Shown in pieces: positions 38,960 through 47,022 of a stretch of DNA of 64,000 nucleotides; position 1 is the stretch's first letter; every line of letters begins with the position of its first letter. Below the pieces are notes generated by a model. The model saw only the letters and a list, made by a program, of their open reading frames with translations, was not told the DNA's origin and did no database searches. The stretch spans positions 62,001-126,000 of the forward strand of contig RJMB01000014.1 in assembly GCA_003725585.1 (NCBI GenBank), given 5' to 3'. The translations under genes were made by a program, and so were the position numbers. This DNA comes from Halostreptopolyspora alba (GTDB lineage: Bacteria; Actinomycetota; Actinomycetes; Streptosporangiales; Streptosporangiaceae).

Positions 38960-39338
38960 CCTGGCCGTGGCGAGCGGCGTCCTCTCGATCGCCGGAGTCG
39001 ACGTGCTCTCCGTGCTCGGGGGCGTCGCGATCGGGATCGGCGTGTTCTTCATCGTGGTGGCCGGGGTCGGGATGCTGCGGCTGGCCGACGTCTACTCCCG
39101 GATGAACGCCATCACCAAGGCGTCGACCCTCGGTGTGATCCTCACCCTCGTCGGTTCGTTCCTGCTGATGCCGAGCTGGGAGACGGCGTGGAAGCTGGCG
39201 CTGGCCATCGTGTTGCAGCTGCTGAGCTCGCCCGTCGGTAGCTACGCGGTCGGCCGCGCGGCCTACCGCGTCGGAACGCCCCTGTCCGAGGAGACCAACT
39301 TCGACCACCTGGGCCACCGGGTGCCCGACAGGTCCTGA
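38952..39338 (+). CDS. mrpG: Mrp antiporter subunit G (operon 1)
   Basis: MrpG (128 residues) is a three-helix subunit with the MnhG/PhaG signature GIGVFFIVVAGVGMLRLADVYSRMNAITKASTLGVILTLVGSFLLMP. ATG 38952 has GGGAG upstream and overlaps mrpF by eight bases; an in-frame ATG at 38940 is an alternative. It is the last gene of operon 1. Confidence 0.93.
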   Translation: MPDLAVASGVLSIAGVDVLSVLGGVAIGIGVFFIVVAGVGMLRLADVYSRMNAITKASTLGVILTLVGSFLLMPSWETAWKLALAIVLQLLSSPVGSYAVGRAAYRVGTPLSEETNFDHLGHRVPDRS

Positions 39339-39402
39339 GGGCGCCACAGCTCACTCCGCCGTTGGGGGCCGCCCGGATGGTGGCGCGGTGCGCGCGCAGA
39401 GC

Positions 39403-39437
39403 GCCGTCCCCCATGACACCTGTCATGGGGGGACGGC
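39403..39437. promoter_or_regulatory. Long dyad upstream of the ABC/TCS operon
   Basis: GCCGTCCCCCATGACA (39403-39418), CC, then TGTCATGGGGGGACGGC (39421-39437) form an almost perfect dyad (one extra G). The centre ATGACA-CC-TGTCAT is the shape of a dimeric response-regulator site. It lies 72 bases before the ABC ATPase start and 64 after mrpG. It may be an operator for the downstream-encoded regulator or a terminator of mrp operon 1. Confidence 0.5.
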
Positions 39438-39508
39438 CGCGAAGGTCACGGATGCTGGGTGACAGCGGCGTCTATGCCCGGGACCGCCCGGGACGCGAGA
39501 CTTCCGGC

Positions 39509-40516
39509 ATGACTTCGGAACAGCACACCTCCCCCGACGGCGCCGACACCGACGCCGACACCGGCGCCGCCATCAGCGTCCGCGATCTACGGCAGAGCTA
39601 CGGCGACTTCGAGGCGGTCCGGGGAATCTCCTTCGACATCGCCCGCGGTGAGCTGTTCGCGCTGCTGGGAACCAACGGCGCCGGAAAGACCACCACGATC
39701 GAGACCCTCGAGGGGTTCCGGCGCCCCAGCTCGGGAACGGTCCGGGTGTTCGACACCGACCCGTACGGCCAGCCCGCGGCCCTGCGCGAGCGGGTCGACG
39801 CCGTGCTGCAGCACAGCGGCGTCTTCGGGGAACTCACGGTCGCCGAGACCGTGGACCTGTCGCGGGACCTGGCCGCTGACCCCCTCGACCGCGACACCGT
39901 GCTGAGCGCTGTCGGCCTGTGGGACCGCGCGGACTTCGCCGTGCGGCAGCTCTCGGGGGGCCAGAAGCGGCGGCTGGACCTCGGGTTGGCGCTGCTGTCC
40001 CAGCCCGAGGTGCTCTTCCTGGACGAACCCACGGCGGGAATGGACCCCGAGGCCCGGCGCGCCACGTGGCAGGTCATCGAAGACCTGGTCGCCGGGGGCG
40101 TCGCCGTTCTGTTGACGACCCACTACCTGGAGGAGGCCGAGCGGCTCGCCGACCGGATCGCGATCATGCACGCCGGTGAGGTCCGGGTGTCCGGCTGGAT
40201 CCACGAGGTCCTGACCAGGTGGGGCGACCGCATCGGGTTCCGGATGCCCGACGGGTTGCGGATCGACGAGCTGCCCGACCTGCCCGACGCCGCCGTCGAG
40301 ACGGACATCCGCGAGAACGAGCCCTGGGTGAGTTACGTGATCACCGGCGACGACACGGCCGGGCGCGGCCAGCGGGCCATGGCCGCGCTGCTCGCCTGGG
40401 CGCGGGACAACGACGTCACGCTACAGCGGCTGGAGCTGCGTACCGCCTCCCTGGAGGACGTGTTCCTCTCCGTGGCCGCGCAGGACGGCGTGGCCGAGCT
40501 CGCCCCCACCTGGTGA
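39509..40516 (+). CDS. ABC exporter ATP-binding protein
   Basis: This is a 335-residue ABC-2 type ATPase. It has Walker A LLGTNGAGKTTT, signature LSGGQKRRLDLGLALL, Walker B VLFLDEPTAGMDPE and the switch histidine in TTHYLEEAERLADR. The extra C-terminal domain (about 240-335) is common in DrrA/NatA-like exporters of drugs or lipids. ATG 39509 gives a short acidic N-terminal tail (DGADTDADTGA) before the nucleotide-binding domain. The permease follows after 50 bases, then a two-component system: a typical envelope-stress or drug-sensing exporter module. Confidence 0.92.
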   Translation: MTSEQHTSPDGADTDADTGAAISVRDLRQSYGDFEAVRGISFDIARGELFALLGTNGAGKTTTIETLEGFRRPSSGTVRVFDTDPYGQPAALRERVDAVLQHSGVFGELTVAETVDLSRDLAADPLDRDTVLSAVGLWDRADFAVRQLSGGQKRRLDLGLALLSQPEVLFLDEPTAGMDPEARRATWQVIEDLVAGGVAVLLTTHYLEEAERLADRIAIMHAGEVRVSGWIHEVLTRWGDRIGFRMPDGLRIDELPDLPDAAVETDIRENEPWVSYVITGDDTAGRGQRAMAALLAWARDNDVTLQRLELRTASLEDVFLSVAAQDGVAELAPTW

Positions 40517-40566
40517 CCCACCACGCCCCGCGTCGAGAATCCCGCGCCACAGCGACAGGAGCCCCC

Positions 40567-41421
40567 ATGACCAGCACACTGACTCCCACGAGCGCGCCAC
40601 GCCAGCACGGCGGCCGCACCCCCGTCAGCCCCCTCCGGCAGCTGCTGCGGCTGGCCCGCACCGAGCTCACGCTCTTCTACCGGTACCGGATGGCCCTGTA
40701 CATCGCCATCTTCCCGCTGATATTCGCCTTCGTCGGAATCACGATGGAGGGTGAGGACGTCCTGCCCGGAGTCGACACGGCCGTGCACTACGTCGCGGGT
40801 ACTCCCGCGCTCGTCGCCATGGTGGTGGGCGTCATGCACCTCTCCAACGTCTACGCGGCGCGGCGCGAACAGCTGGTGCTGAAGCGCTTCCGCGTCAGCG
40901 GGGTGCCGCCGGTCGCGCTGTTCGGCGCCTCGACCCTGTCCGTCCTGGCCGTGGTGGGGGCGCTCACCGTGGTCGTCGGCGCGCTGCTGGCCTGGCGCTA
41001 CGGCGTGTGGCCCGCGGCCCCGGTCCTGGTGGTGCTTCCGGTGGTGCTGCTCACCGTCATGATGGCGTTCGTCGGCATCGCGTTCACCCGCTTCACCCGC
41101 AACGCCGAGAGCGCCCAGATGATGTCGATACTGCCCTTCATGGTGCTCTACGCCGTCAGCGGGCTGATGGTGCCGCTGGAGATGTTTCCGGACTGGGGCG
41201 CCGACGCCCTCCGCCTGCTGCCGATGGCTCCCGCCGTGGAAATCCTCCAGTCCGCCTACCTCGGCTACGACCTGACCGGTGGCGTGGAGCAGGCGAGCCA
41301 GGCGTCCGGGACGGAGCTGTGGGCCGCGGCGGCGCCCTCTCTCGGGCTGTTGCTGCTGTGGCTGGCGATCTCGGCCTACGCGCTCCGCTACTTCCGTTGG
41401 GACCCCCGCCAGGTGAGCTGA
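40567..41421 (+). CDS. ABC-2 type exporter permease
   Basis: This is a 284-residue membrane protein with six predicted helices of the ABC2_membrane family. The N-terminal LARTELTLFYRYRMALYIAIFPLIFAF, the helix-2 entry HLSNVYAARREQLVLKRFRVSGVPP and the conserved EMFPDWGADALRLLPMAPAVEILQSAY near the C-terminus are characteristic. It partners the ATPase immediately upstream. CAGGAG precedes ATG 40567. The cargo is unknown. Confidence 0.9.
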   Translation: MTSTLTPTSAPRQHGGRTPVSPLRQLLRLARTELTLFYRYRMALYIAIFPLIFAFVGITMEGEDVLPGVDTAVHYVAGTPALVAMVVGVMHLSNVYAARREQLVLKRFRVSGVPPVALFGASTLSVLAVVGALTVVVGALLAWRYGVWPAAPVLVVLPVVLLTVMMAFVGIAFTRFTRNAESAQMMSILPFMVLYAVSGLMVPLEMFPDWGADALRLLPMAPAVEILQSAYLGYDLTGGVEQASQASGTELWAAAAPSLGLLLLWLAISAYALRYFRWDPRQVS

Positions 41422-41553
41422 GCCCGGCCCTACGAAGGCGACGCCGCCGCGACGAACGGGCACGTGACGCGGTGGCGTGTGGGGGTGGAGTGGCTGGACG
41501 GGGCCGCTCCACCCCGGATCGTTAGGCTGTGCCCCAGCGACGAAGGGAGGACG

Positions 41554-42870
41554 GTGACCGAGTTCGCGCCCGCGGTCTCCAGTGACGCGCGGCCGGCCGA
41601 CCGGTTCGGCAGACGGCTGGTGCTGGCACGCCGGGTCGTGCTCAGCTCGGTCGCCATGATGCAGCCCTTCTGTGTTGTCGCGGCGCTGGTGGCGGCGGCG
41701 CAGATGTGGTGGGACGGCACGAAGTTCCCCCCGCTCGCGATCCGGGCGCCCTTCCCCTACGACACGCTGCTCGCCGTGGCCGGTGTGCTCAGCAGCGTCG
41801 CTCTGGCGCTCTTCCTGCTGCGCATCGTGCGGTCCCGGATCGACCGTCCCGCGACGACCCTCGACCGCGACGTGGCCCTGTCCGTCCTCGCGCTCGGCGG
41901 TACGGTGGTCCCCCTCGCCGGGAACAACTGGACCCTCCTCGTGGCGACCGCGTGGGGCGCCGGAGTGTGCGTGACCGGGTCCCGACGGCGCAAGGCCGGC
42001 TACCTGCTGGTGATGCTGCTCGCGACGGCCCCCTCGCTCGCGCTGCTTTCGCCGAGCGACGGCGGGGTGTCCGGGACGCTGCTCTTCTCCCTCACCATGG
42101 CCGGAATGGCGCTGGTCACGGGAATTCTGATGTGGCTGGGCTACATATCGGTGATCGTGCTCTGGGACATCATCACCGAGGCCACGGCGGCGCGGCAGGC
42201 CCAGGCCCGGCTCGCCGTCAGTGAGGAGCGCCTGCGCTTCGCCCGCGACATGCACGACCTGCTCGGGCACAGCCTCTCCGGAATGGCGGTGAAGAGCGAG
42301 TTGGCGTCGCGGCTGGCCGAGCGGGACCCGGCACGGGCGGCGCGCGAGATGGCCGCCGTGCACCAGCTCGCCCGAGACGCGCTGCGCGAGGTCCGCAGCG
42401 CCGTCAGCGGGTACCGCGATGTGGACCTCGACGCCGAGATCGCCAGCGTACGCGCCGTGCTCTCCGCCGCCGGCGTACGGTGCGAGGTGCGGGGCGAGAC
42501 GGCGGGCATCCCCGCCGAGCAGCGGACACTGTCCGCCTGGCTGGTGCGCGAGGCCACGACCAACGTGCTGCGGCACAGTTCGGCGGCGCGCTGCGTGATC
42601 ACCCTGCGGCGCGAGGAGCGCGCGCTGGTGGTGGAGGTGTTCAATGACGGCGCGCGCGGCTCCGGGGACACCCAGGTGCGTTTCGGCAACGGTCTCACCG
42701 GGCTGGCCGAGCGCGCCGCGGCGGCCGGCGGCACCGTGACGGCGAGCGCGAGCGGAGCGAACGGGTTCCTGGTGCGGGCCGTCCTCCCCGTCGCGACCGG
42801 ACCCGACGGCGTGGATGGCGCGGGCGGTGCGGCGGATCCGGAGCCCCGCTCCGCGGAGGTGACCTCGTGA
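41554..42870 (+). CDS. NarL/DesK-type sensor histidine kinase
   Basis: This is a 438-residue membrane kinase. Four to six hydrophobic segments (about 20-200) form the sensor, followed by a HisKA_3 dimerisation helix with the phospho-acceptor in RFARDMHDLLGHSLSG (His234). A short HATPase domain ends the protein (N-box LVREATTNVLRHS, G-box FGNGLTGLAERAAAAGG). It is the intramembrane-sensing kind (no large extracellular domain) found beside ABC exporters. GTG 41554 is preceded by AAGGGAGG. The stop overlaps the regulator start (GTGA). Confidence 0.92.
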   Translation: MTEFAPAVSSDARPADRFGRRLVLARRVVLSSVAMMQPFCVVAALVAAAQMWWDGTKFPPLAIRAPFPYDTLLAVAGVLSSVALALFLLRIVRSRIDRPATTLDRDVALSVLALGGTVVPLAGNNWTLLVATAWGAGVCVTGSRRRKAGYLLVMLLATAPSLALLSPSDGGVSGTLLFSLTMAGMALVTGILMWLGYISVIVLWDIITEATAARQAQARLAVSEERLRFARDMHDLLGHSLSGMAVKSELASRLAERDPARAAREMAAVHQLARDALREVRSAVSGYRDVDLDAEIASVRAVLSAAGVRCEVRGETAGIPAEQRTLSAWLVREATTNVLRHSSAARCVITLRREERALVVEVFNDGARGSGDTQVRFGNGLTGLAERAAAAGGTVTASASGANGFLVRAVLPVATGPDGVDGAGGAADPEPRSAEVTS

Positions 42871-43472
42871 TCCGCGTGGTGCTGGCCGACGACGAGCACC
42901 TGGTGCGGGGCGCGATCGCGGCCCTGCTCGGCCTCGAGGACGACCTGGAGGTCGCCGCCGAGGTGGGCCGTGGTGACGCGGTGGTCGAGGCGGTGCGCGC
43001 GAACGTCGCCGACATCGCCGTCCTGGACATCGAGATGCCCGGCGTCGGCGGGCTGGAGGTGGCGGGCCAGCTACGCGAGACCGTACCGGAGTGCGGCGTG
43101 CTCATCCTGACGAGCTTCGGCCGACCCGGGTACCTGCGCCGCGCCATCGCGTCGGGCGCCCGAGGATTCCTGGCCAAGGACGCCCCCGTGGACCAGCTCG
43201 CCGGTGCGATCCGCAAGGTGCACGGGGGTGGCCGCTACATCGACACCGACCTCGCGGCCGCCGCCATGGCCGCCGGGGAGAGCCCGCTGACCGGACGTGA
43301 GGCCGACGTCCTGCGCGCGGCGGCCGACGGTCGGGACGTCTCGGCGATCGCGCGGACCCTGCACCTGACCGAGGGGACGGTGCGCAACTACCTCTCCAGC
43401 GCGATGACCAAGACCGGTGCCGGCAACCGGCTGACCGCGATCCACACGGCGCGGGACATGGGGTGGCTCTGA
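42867..43472 (+). CDS. NarL/LuxR-type response regulator
   Basis: This is a 201-residue regulator. The receiver domain (about 1-118) has the acidic pocket LADDEH, the phosphorylated Asp54 in VLDIEMP, and a lysine in FLAKDAP. The LuxR-type HTH (about 135-195) reads LTGREADVLRAAADGRDVSAIARTLHLTEGTVRNYLSSAMTK. It is cotranscribed with its kinase (four-base overlap) and probably controls the ABC genes, perhaps through the dyad at 39403. Whether it also affects the flanking mrp operons is open. Confidence 0.93.
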   Translation: MIRVVLADDEHLVRGAIAALLGLEDDLEVAAEVGRGDAVVEAVRANVADIAVLDIEMPGVGGLEVAGQLRETVPECGVLILTSFGRPGYLRRAIASGARGFLAKDAPVDQLAGAIRKVHGGGRYIDTDLAAAAMAAGESPLTGREADVLRAAADGRDVSAIARTLHLTEGTVRNYLSSAMTKTGAGNRLTAIHTARDMGWL

Positions 43473-43879
43473 GCGGGGCCGACACTTCGTTGTCGCCCCG
43501 CGGGGGCCGCGCGGCGCCGGTTGTTTGATCTCCGGGGAGCGCGGGGTAGCACACCCCCACGTCTCCATACCGGGGGATCTCGGGCACGGCCGGGAGACGT
43601 AGGGGGGATCTTTTGCCGTGGATATTGGTGTGTCCCGCACAGCCGTTTCCGATACCGGGCTCCCGAGGCGGCCACCGCCGGTAGAGCCGCCCCCACACCG
43701 TGGTGAGGACTTCCACCGCGGCGACCCCCCGCGCACACGCCGGTTCTAGACCGGCGCCCTCGCGCGTTCGCCCCACAGTCGAGCGGCCCGCAGGGGCCGG
43801 GGACGCGCGGGCCTAGCGAGGTGGAAGGAGGGGACGGCCGCACGCGTGTGGTGCGTCGAGAGGCTTAGGGGGACGCCGG
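43473..43879. other. Leader region of mrp operon 2
   Basis: There is no gene in these 407 bases. The main feature is the inverted repeat at 43554-43606. A weak promoter-like pair TTGATC (about 43525) and TAGCAC sixteen bases later precedes it. A clear ribosome site (GGGGG, 43871-43875 region) comes before mrpA. Confidence 0.5.
43554..43614 (+). terminator. Inverted repeat followed by TTTT before mrp operon 2
   Basis: CCCCC-ACGTCTCC (43554-43566) pairs with GGAGACGT-A-GGGGG (43593-43606) around a 26-base loop, and GATCTTTT follows (T4 at 43611-43614). It is either the terminator of the ABC/TCS operon, 82 bases after its stop, or a regulatory leader structure of mrp operon 2. Confidence 0.45.
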
Positions 43880-46711
43880 GTGATACTGGTCCTGGTGCTG
43901 GCCGCGCTGGTCGCCTCCGCAGCGTTGGCCCCATTCCTCGAGCGCTGGCTGGGGCGGGACGCCGGATGGCCGCTCGCGGCGATCTTCCTGGTGCTGGCGG
44001 GGGTGGTCGCGTCGACCGGCCCGCAGGTGGTGCACCATCGGCCCGTCCTGGTGCAGTGGCCGTGGCTCCCGACGCTCGACGTCGTGTTCGCGCTGCGTCT
44101 CGACGGCCTCTCGCTACTGTTCGCGCTGCTGATCCTGGGTGTGGGCGCGCTGATCATGGCGTACTGTACGCGCTACTTCAGCCACGGCACCCACGCCGGG
44201 ATCTACCTGCTGCTGACCCTGTTCGCCGCGTCCATGCTGGGTCTGGTGCTGGCCGACGACCTGGTGCTGCTGTTCCTGTTCTGGGAGCTCACCTCGGTCT
44301 GCTCGTTCTTCCTCATCGGGAACGCGGGGCTGGCCGCCGCCGCGCCCGCGAACCGGGCGCTGCTGCTCACCGTGATGGGCGGGCTCGGGCTGCTCGCGGC
44401 GGTGGTACTAGTCTCCGTCTCCGCCGGGACCACCCAGATCAGCGTGATCCTGCGCGGGTTCGACTGGGCCGCCGAGCCCGGATTCACCGCGCTGGTGGCG
44501 GTGCTGCTCATCTTCGCGGGGTTCACCAAGTCGGCGCAGGTGCCGTTCCACTTCTGGCTTCCCGACGCCATGGCGGCCAGCACCCCCGTGAGCGCCTACC
44601 TGCACGCGGCGACGATGGTGAAGGCCGGGGTCTACCTCTTCATGCGCTTCTCCCCGGCCTTCGCGGGCGAGCTGGTGTGGACGGTCCCGCTCGTGGCGGG
44701 CGGGCTCGTGACCGCCATCGTCGGCGCGTCGCTGGCCCTCAAGCAGCACGACCTCAAGGCGCTGCTGGCCTACTCCACGGTCAGCCAGCTGGGCTACCTC
44801 ACCGCCCTGGTCGGGATCGGCACGCCGGAGGCCCTCGGAGCGGCCGCCCTGCACACGATCGCGCACGCCCTCTTCAAGGCGACGCTGTTCATGCTGGTCG
44901 GCATCATCGACCGCGAGGCCGGCAGCCGGGACGTGCGCAAGCTGAACGGGCTGTGGCGGGTTATGCCGGTCACGGCCACCCTGATGGGGCTCGCCGCGAT
45001 GTCACTCGCCGGTATTCCGCCGGCGCTCGGGTTCGTCAGCAAGGAGAAGATCTACGCCTCCTTCGTCGACTTCGACGGCCCCGAGTGGGTGGGCTGGTCG
45101 CTCGGTGGGCTGGCGGTCGTCGCCGCCGTTCTCACCTTCGCCTACGGGGTCCGCCTGCTGCACGGCGCGTTCGGCGGGCCCACGGTGCAGCGCCGGCTCA
45201 CAGAGCCGTCCTGGCCGTTTCGGATCCCGGCGGCGATCGCCTCCCTGGCCGGTATCGTCCTGGGGATCGCCGTCTCCACCCTCAGCCCGCTGGTCGAGCA
45301 GGTGGTGCTGGACACCCGGCTCGTCCGGGGGGATCCGCACCTGGAACTGTGGCCGGGTCTCTCCCCCGAGCTGGTGATGTCGGCGCTGACCATCGCGATC
45401 GGGCTGTGGCTGTTCCGGGCGCGTGTGCCGGTGGACCGGTGGTTGCAGCGCCGCCAGCTGCCGTTCAGCGGTGTGGGGGTGTTCGAACGCTGCTACGACG
45501 CCCTGGTCAGGGCCGGGGGCGGTGTCAGCGCGCTCACCCGCGGGCTGTCCCCGGCCGTCCAGGTGCCGCCGGTGGTGGGGAGTCTGCTCGTTCTCGGCGC
45601 GGCCGGCCTGTGGTGGGGGGTTCCCCTCGCGCCGCGCCTACCGGGAGCCTCCCGGGTCGAGGACTGGATCGTCGTCGCCGTCCTGGCCGTGAGCGTGCTG
45701 GCGATCACGGTCACCCGCTCCCGCGTCGGTGCCATCGGCCTGCTCGGGGTCATCGGGTTCGTGGTCGCGGTGTGGTTCCTGATGCTCGGCGCGCCCGACC
45801 TCGCGCTGACCCAGATGCTGATCGAGTTCCTCACGGTCGCGGTGGCCGTGTTGGCGTTGAGCCGGCTGCCCGCGCGGTTCCACCCGGGGGGGCGGCTGCG
45901 GTCCGGCGCGGTCGCGGTGGTCGCCCTCGCGGCGGGAGCGGGCGCGACCGCGCTCGCCCTCGCGTTCACCGGCCGGCGTGGTCCCTCCGGGGTCCGCGAC
46001 TACTTCCTGGAGGCGTCCAAGGAGGAGACCGGTGGCACGAACGTTGTCAACACCATCCTCGTCGACTTCCGCGCCCTCGACACGCTGGGCGAGGTCACCG
46101 TGCTCGTCGCCGTCGCCGTCGGCATCGCGGCTCTCGCGGACGGCACCCCGCTACTTCCGGGCCGGCTGCGCTCCACGGGGGCTTCCCCCTCCGGCCCCAT
46201 CGAGAACCGGGCCGACAACGCCATCGTCCTCACCGTCTTCGGTCGGCTGCTCGCCCCCGTCATCATCGCGCTCTCGGTGTACCTGCTGCTCCGGGGGCAC
46301 AGCGCCCCGGGAGGCGGGTTCATCGCGGCCCTCGTCGCCGGTGCCGGTATCGCGCTCGCCTACGTGGCCACACCGGCTCCCGAGCGTGTGTCGCGTCGCT
46401 GGCCCTCCACCGCGCTCGCCGGGGCGGGCCTGACGATCGCGGTGGTCGACGGATTGGTCGGGCTCGCCGGTGGCTCCTTCCTGCGCCCCTTCCACGGCGA
46501 GGTGGAGGTGCTGGGCGTCACCCTCAAGGGCTCCACCTCGCTGATCTTCGACGTCGGGGTGTACCTCATCGTGGTGGGCATGGTCGTCACGGCGCTCCGC
46601 CGGCTGGGGAGCGGCCTGTCGGCCGACCTGGCGCGGGGCGGGCCGGGGATGTCCGAGAGCGGGGAGACGAGCGGCACCGAACACACGGACCGGAACGGAG
46701 GAAGCGAATGA
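43880..46711 (+). CDS. mrpA: Mrp antiporter subunit A fused to B (operon 2)
   Basis: This is a second fused MrpA-MrpB protein (943 residues, GTG start). It keeps the same motif order as the first copy: FLFWELTSVCSFFLIG, GFTKSAQVPFHFWLPDAMAASTPVSAYLHAATMVKAGVYLF and HALFKATLFMLVGIIDRE in the antiporter core. The MrpB-like tail contains LLRGHSAPGGGFIAALVAGAGIALAY. The two copies are clearly homologous along their length but diverged, so they are not a recent duplication. It overlaps mrpC by four bases. Roles may differ in ion preference or regulation. Confidence 0.93.
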   Translation: MILVLVLAALVASAALAPFLERWLGRDAGWPLAAIFLVLAGVVASTGPQVVHHRPVLVQWPWLPTLDVVFALRLDGLSLLFALLILGVGALIMAYCTRYFSHGTHAGIYLLLTLFAASMLGLVLADDLVLLFLFWELTSVCSFFLIGNAGLAAAAPANRALLLTVMGGLGLLAAVVLVSVSAGTTQISVILRGFDWAAEPGFTALVAVLLIFAGFTKSAQVPFHFWLPDAMAASTPVSAYLHAATMVKAGVYLFMRFSPAFAGELVWTVPLVAGGLVTAIVGASLALKQHDLKALLAYSTVSQLGYLTALVGIGTPEALGAAALHTIAHALFKATLFMLVGIIDREAGSRDVRKLNGLWRVMPVTATLMGLAAMSLAGIPPALGFVSKEKIYASFVDFDGPEWVGWSLGGLAVVAAVLTFAYGVRLLHGAFGGPTVQRRLTEPSWPFRIPAAIASLAGIVLGIAVSTLSPLVEQVVLDTRLVRGDPHLELWPGLSPELVMSALTIAIGLWLFRARVPVDRWLQRRQLPFSGVGVFERCYDALVRAGGGVSALTRGLSPAVQVPPVVGSLLVLGAAGLWWGVPLAPRLPGASRVEDWIVVAVLAVSVLAITVTRSRVGAIGLLGVIGFVVAVWFLMLGAPDLALTQMLIEFLTVAVAVLALSRLPARFHPGGRLRSGAVAVVALAAGAGATALALAFTGRRGPSGVRDYFLEASKEETGGTNVVNTILVDFRALDTLGEVTVLVAVAVGIAALADGTPLLPGRLRSTGASPSGPIENRADNAIVLTVFGRLLAPVIIALSVYLLLRGHSAPGGGFIAALVAGAGIALAYVATPAPERVSRRWPSTALAGAGLTIAVVDGLVGLAGGSFLRPFHGEVEVLGVTLKGSTSLIFDVGVYLIVVGMVVTALRRLGSGLSADLARGGPGMSESGETSGTEHTDRNGGSE

Positions 46712-47022
46712 CCGTCGCCATTGGCATCGGCATCCTCGTCGCCGGGGGTGTCTACCTGCTCCTGCAACGTGGGCTCGTGCGGGTCACGTTCGGGTTCGTG
46801 CTCCTCGGCCACGCCGCGAACCTGCTGTTCCTCTCCGCTGGGGGGACGCGGCTGCGGGAGGCGGCGATCGTGGGCACCGCGGACCCGGCGTTGATGGCCG
46901 ACCCGTTGCCGCAGGCGTTCGTGCTGACGGCGATCGTCATCACGTTCGGCGTCACCGTGTACCTGTTCGCCCTCGCCGCCTCGCGGCACGGCGGCGACGA
47001 CGACACCGAGCGGCTGCCGTGA
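46708..47022 (+). CDS. mrpC: Mrp antiporter subunit C (operon 2)
   Basis: MrpC (104 residues) shows the NuoK-like signature GILVAGGVYLLLQRGLVRVTFGFVLLGHAANLLFLSAGG and PLPQAFVLTAIVITFGVTVYLFAL. GGAGGAAGCGA precedes ATG 46708. It overlaps mrpA and mrpD by four bases each. Confidence 0.95.
   Translation: MTVAIGIGILVAGGVYLLLQRGLVRVTFGFVLLGHAANLLFLSAGGTRLREAAIVGTADPALMADPLPQAFVLTAIVITFGVTVYLFALAASRHGGDDDTERLP

Noticed and set aside
43846..47022. A 1058-codon open frame running alongside mrpA of operon 2 in another phase
   Set aside because: Its product is Arg/Gly/Pro-rich without any family resemblance until it enters the true mrpC frame at 46708. It is a stop-poor shadow frame caused by high GC.
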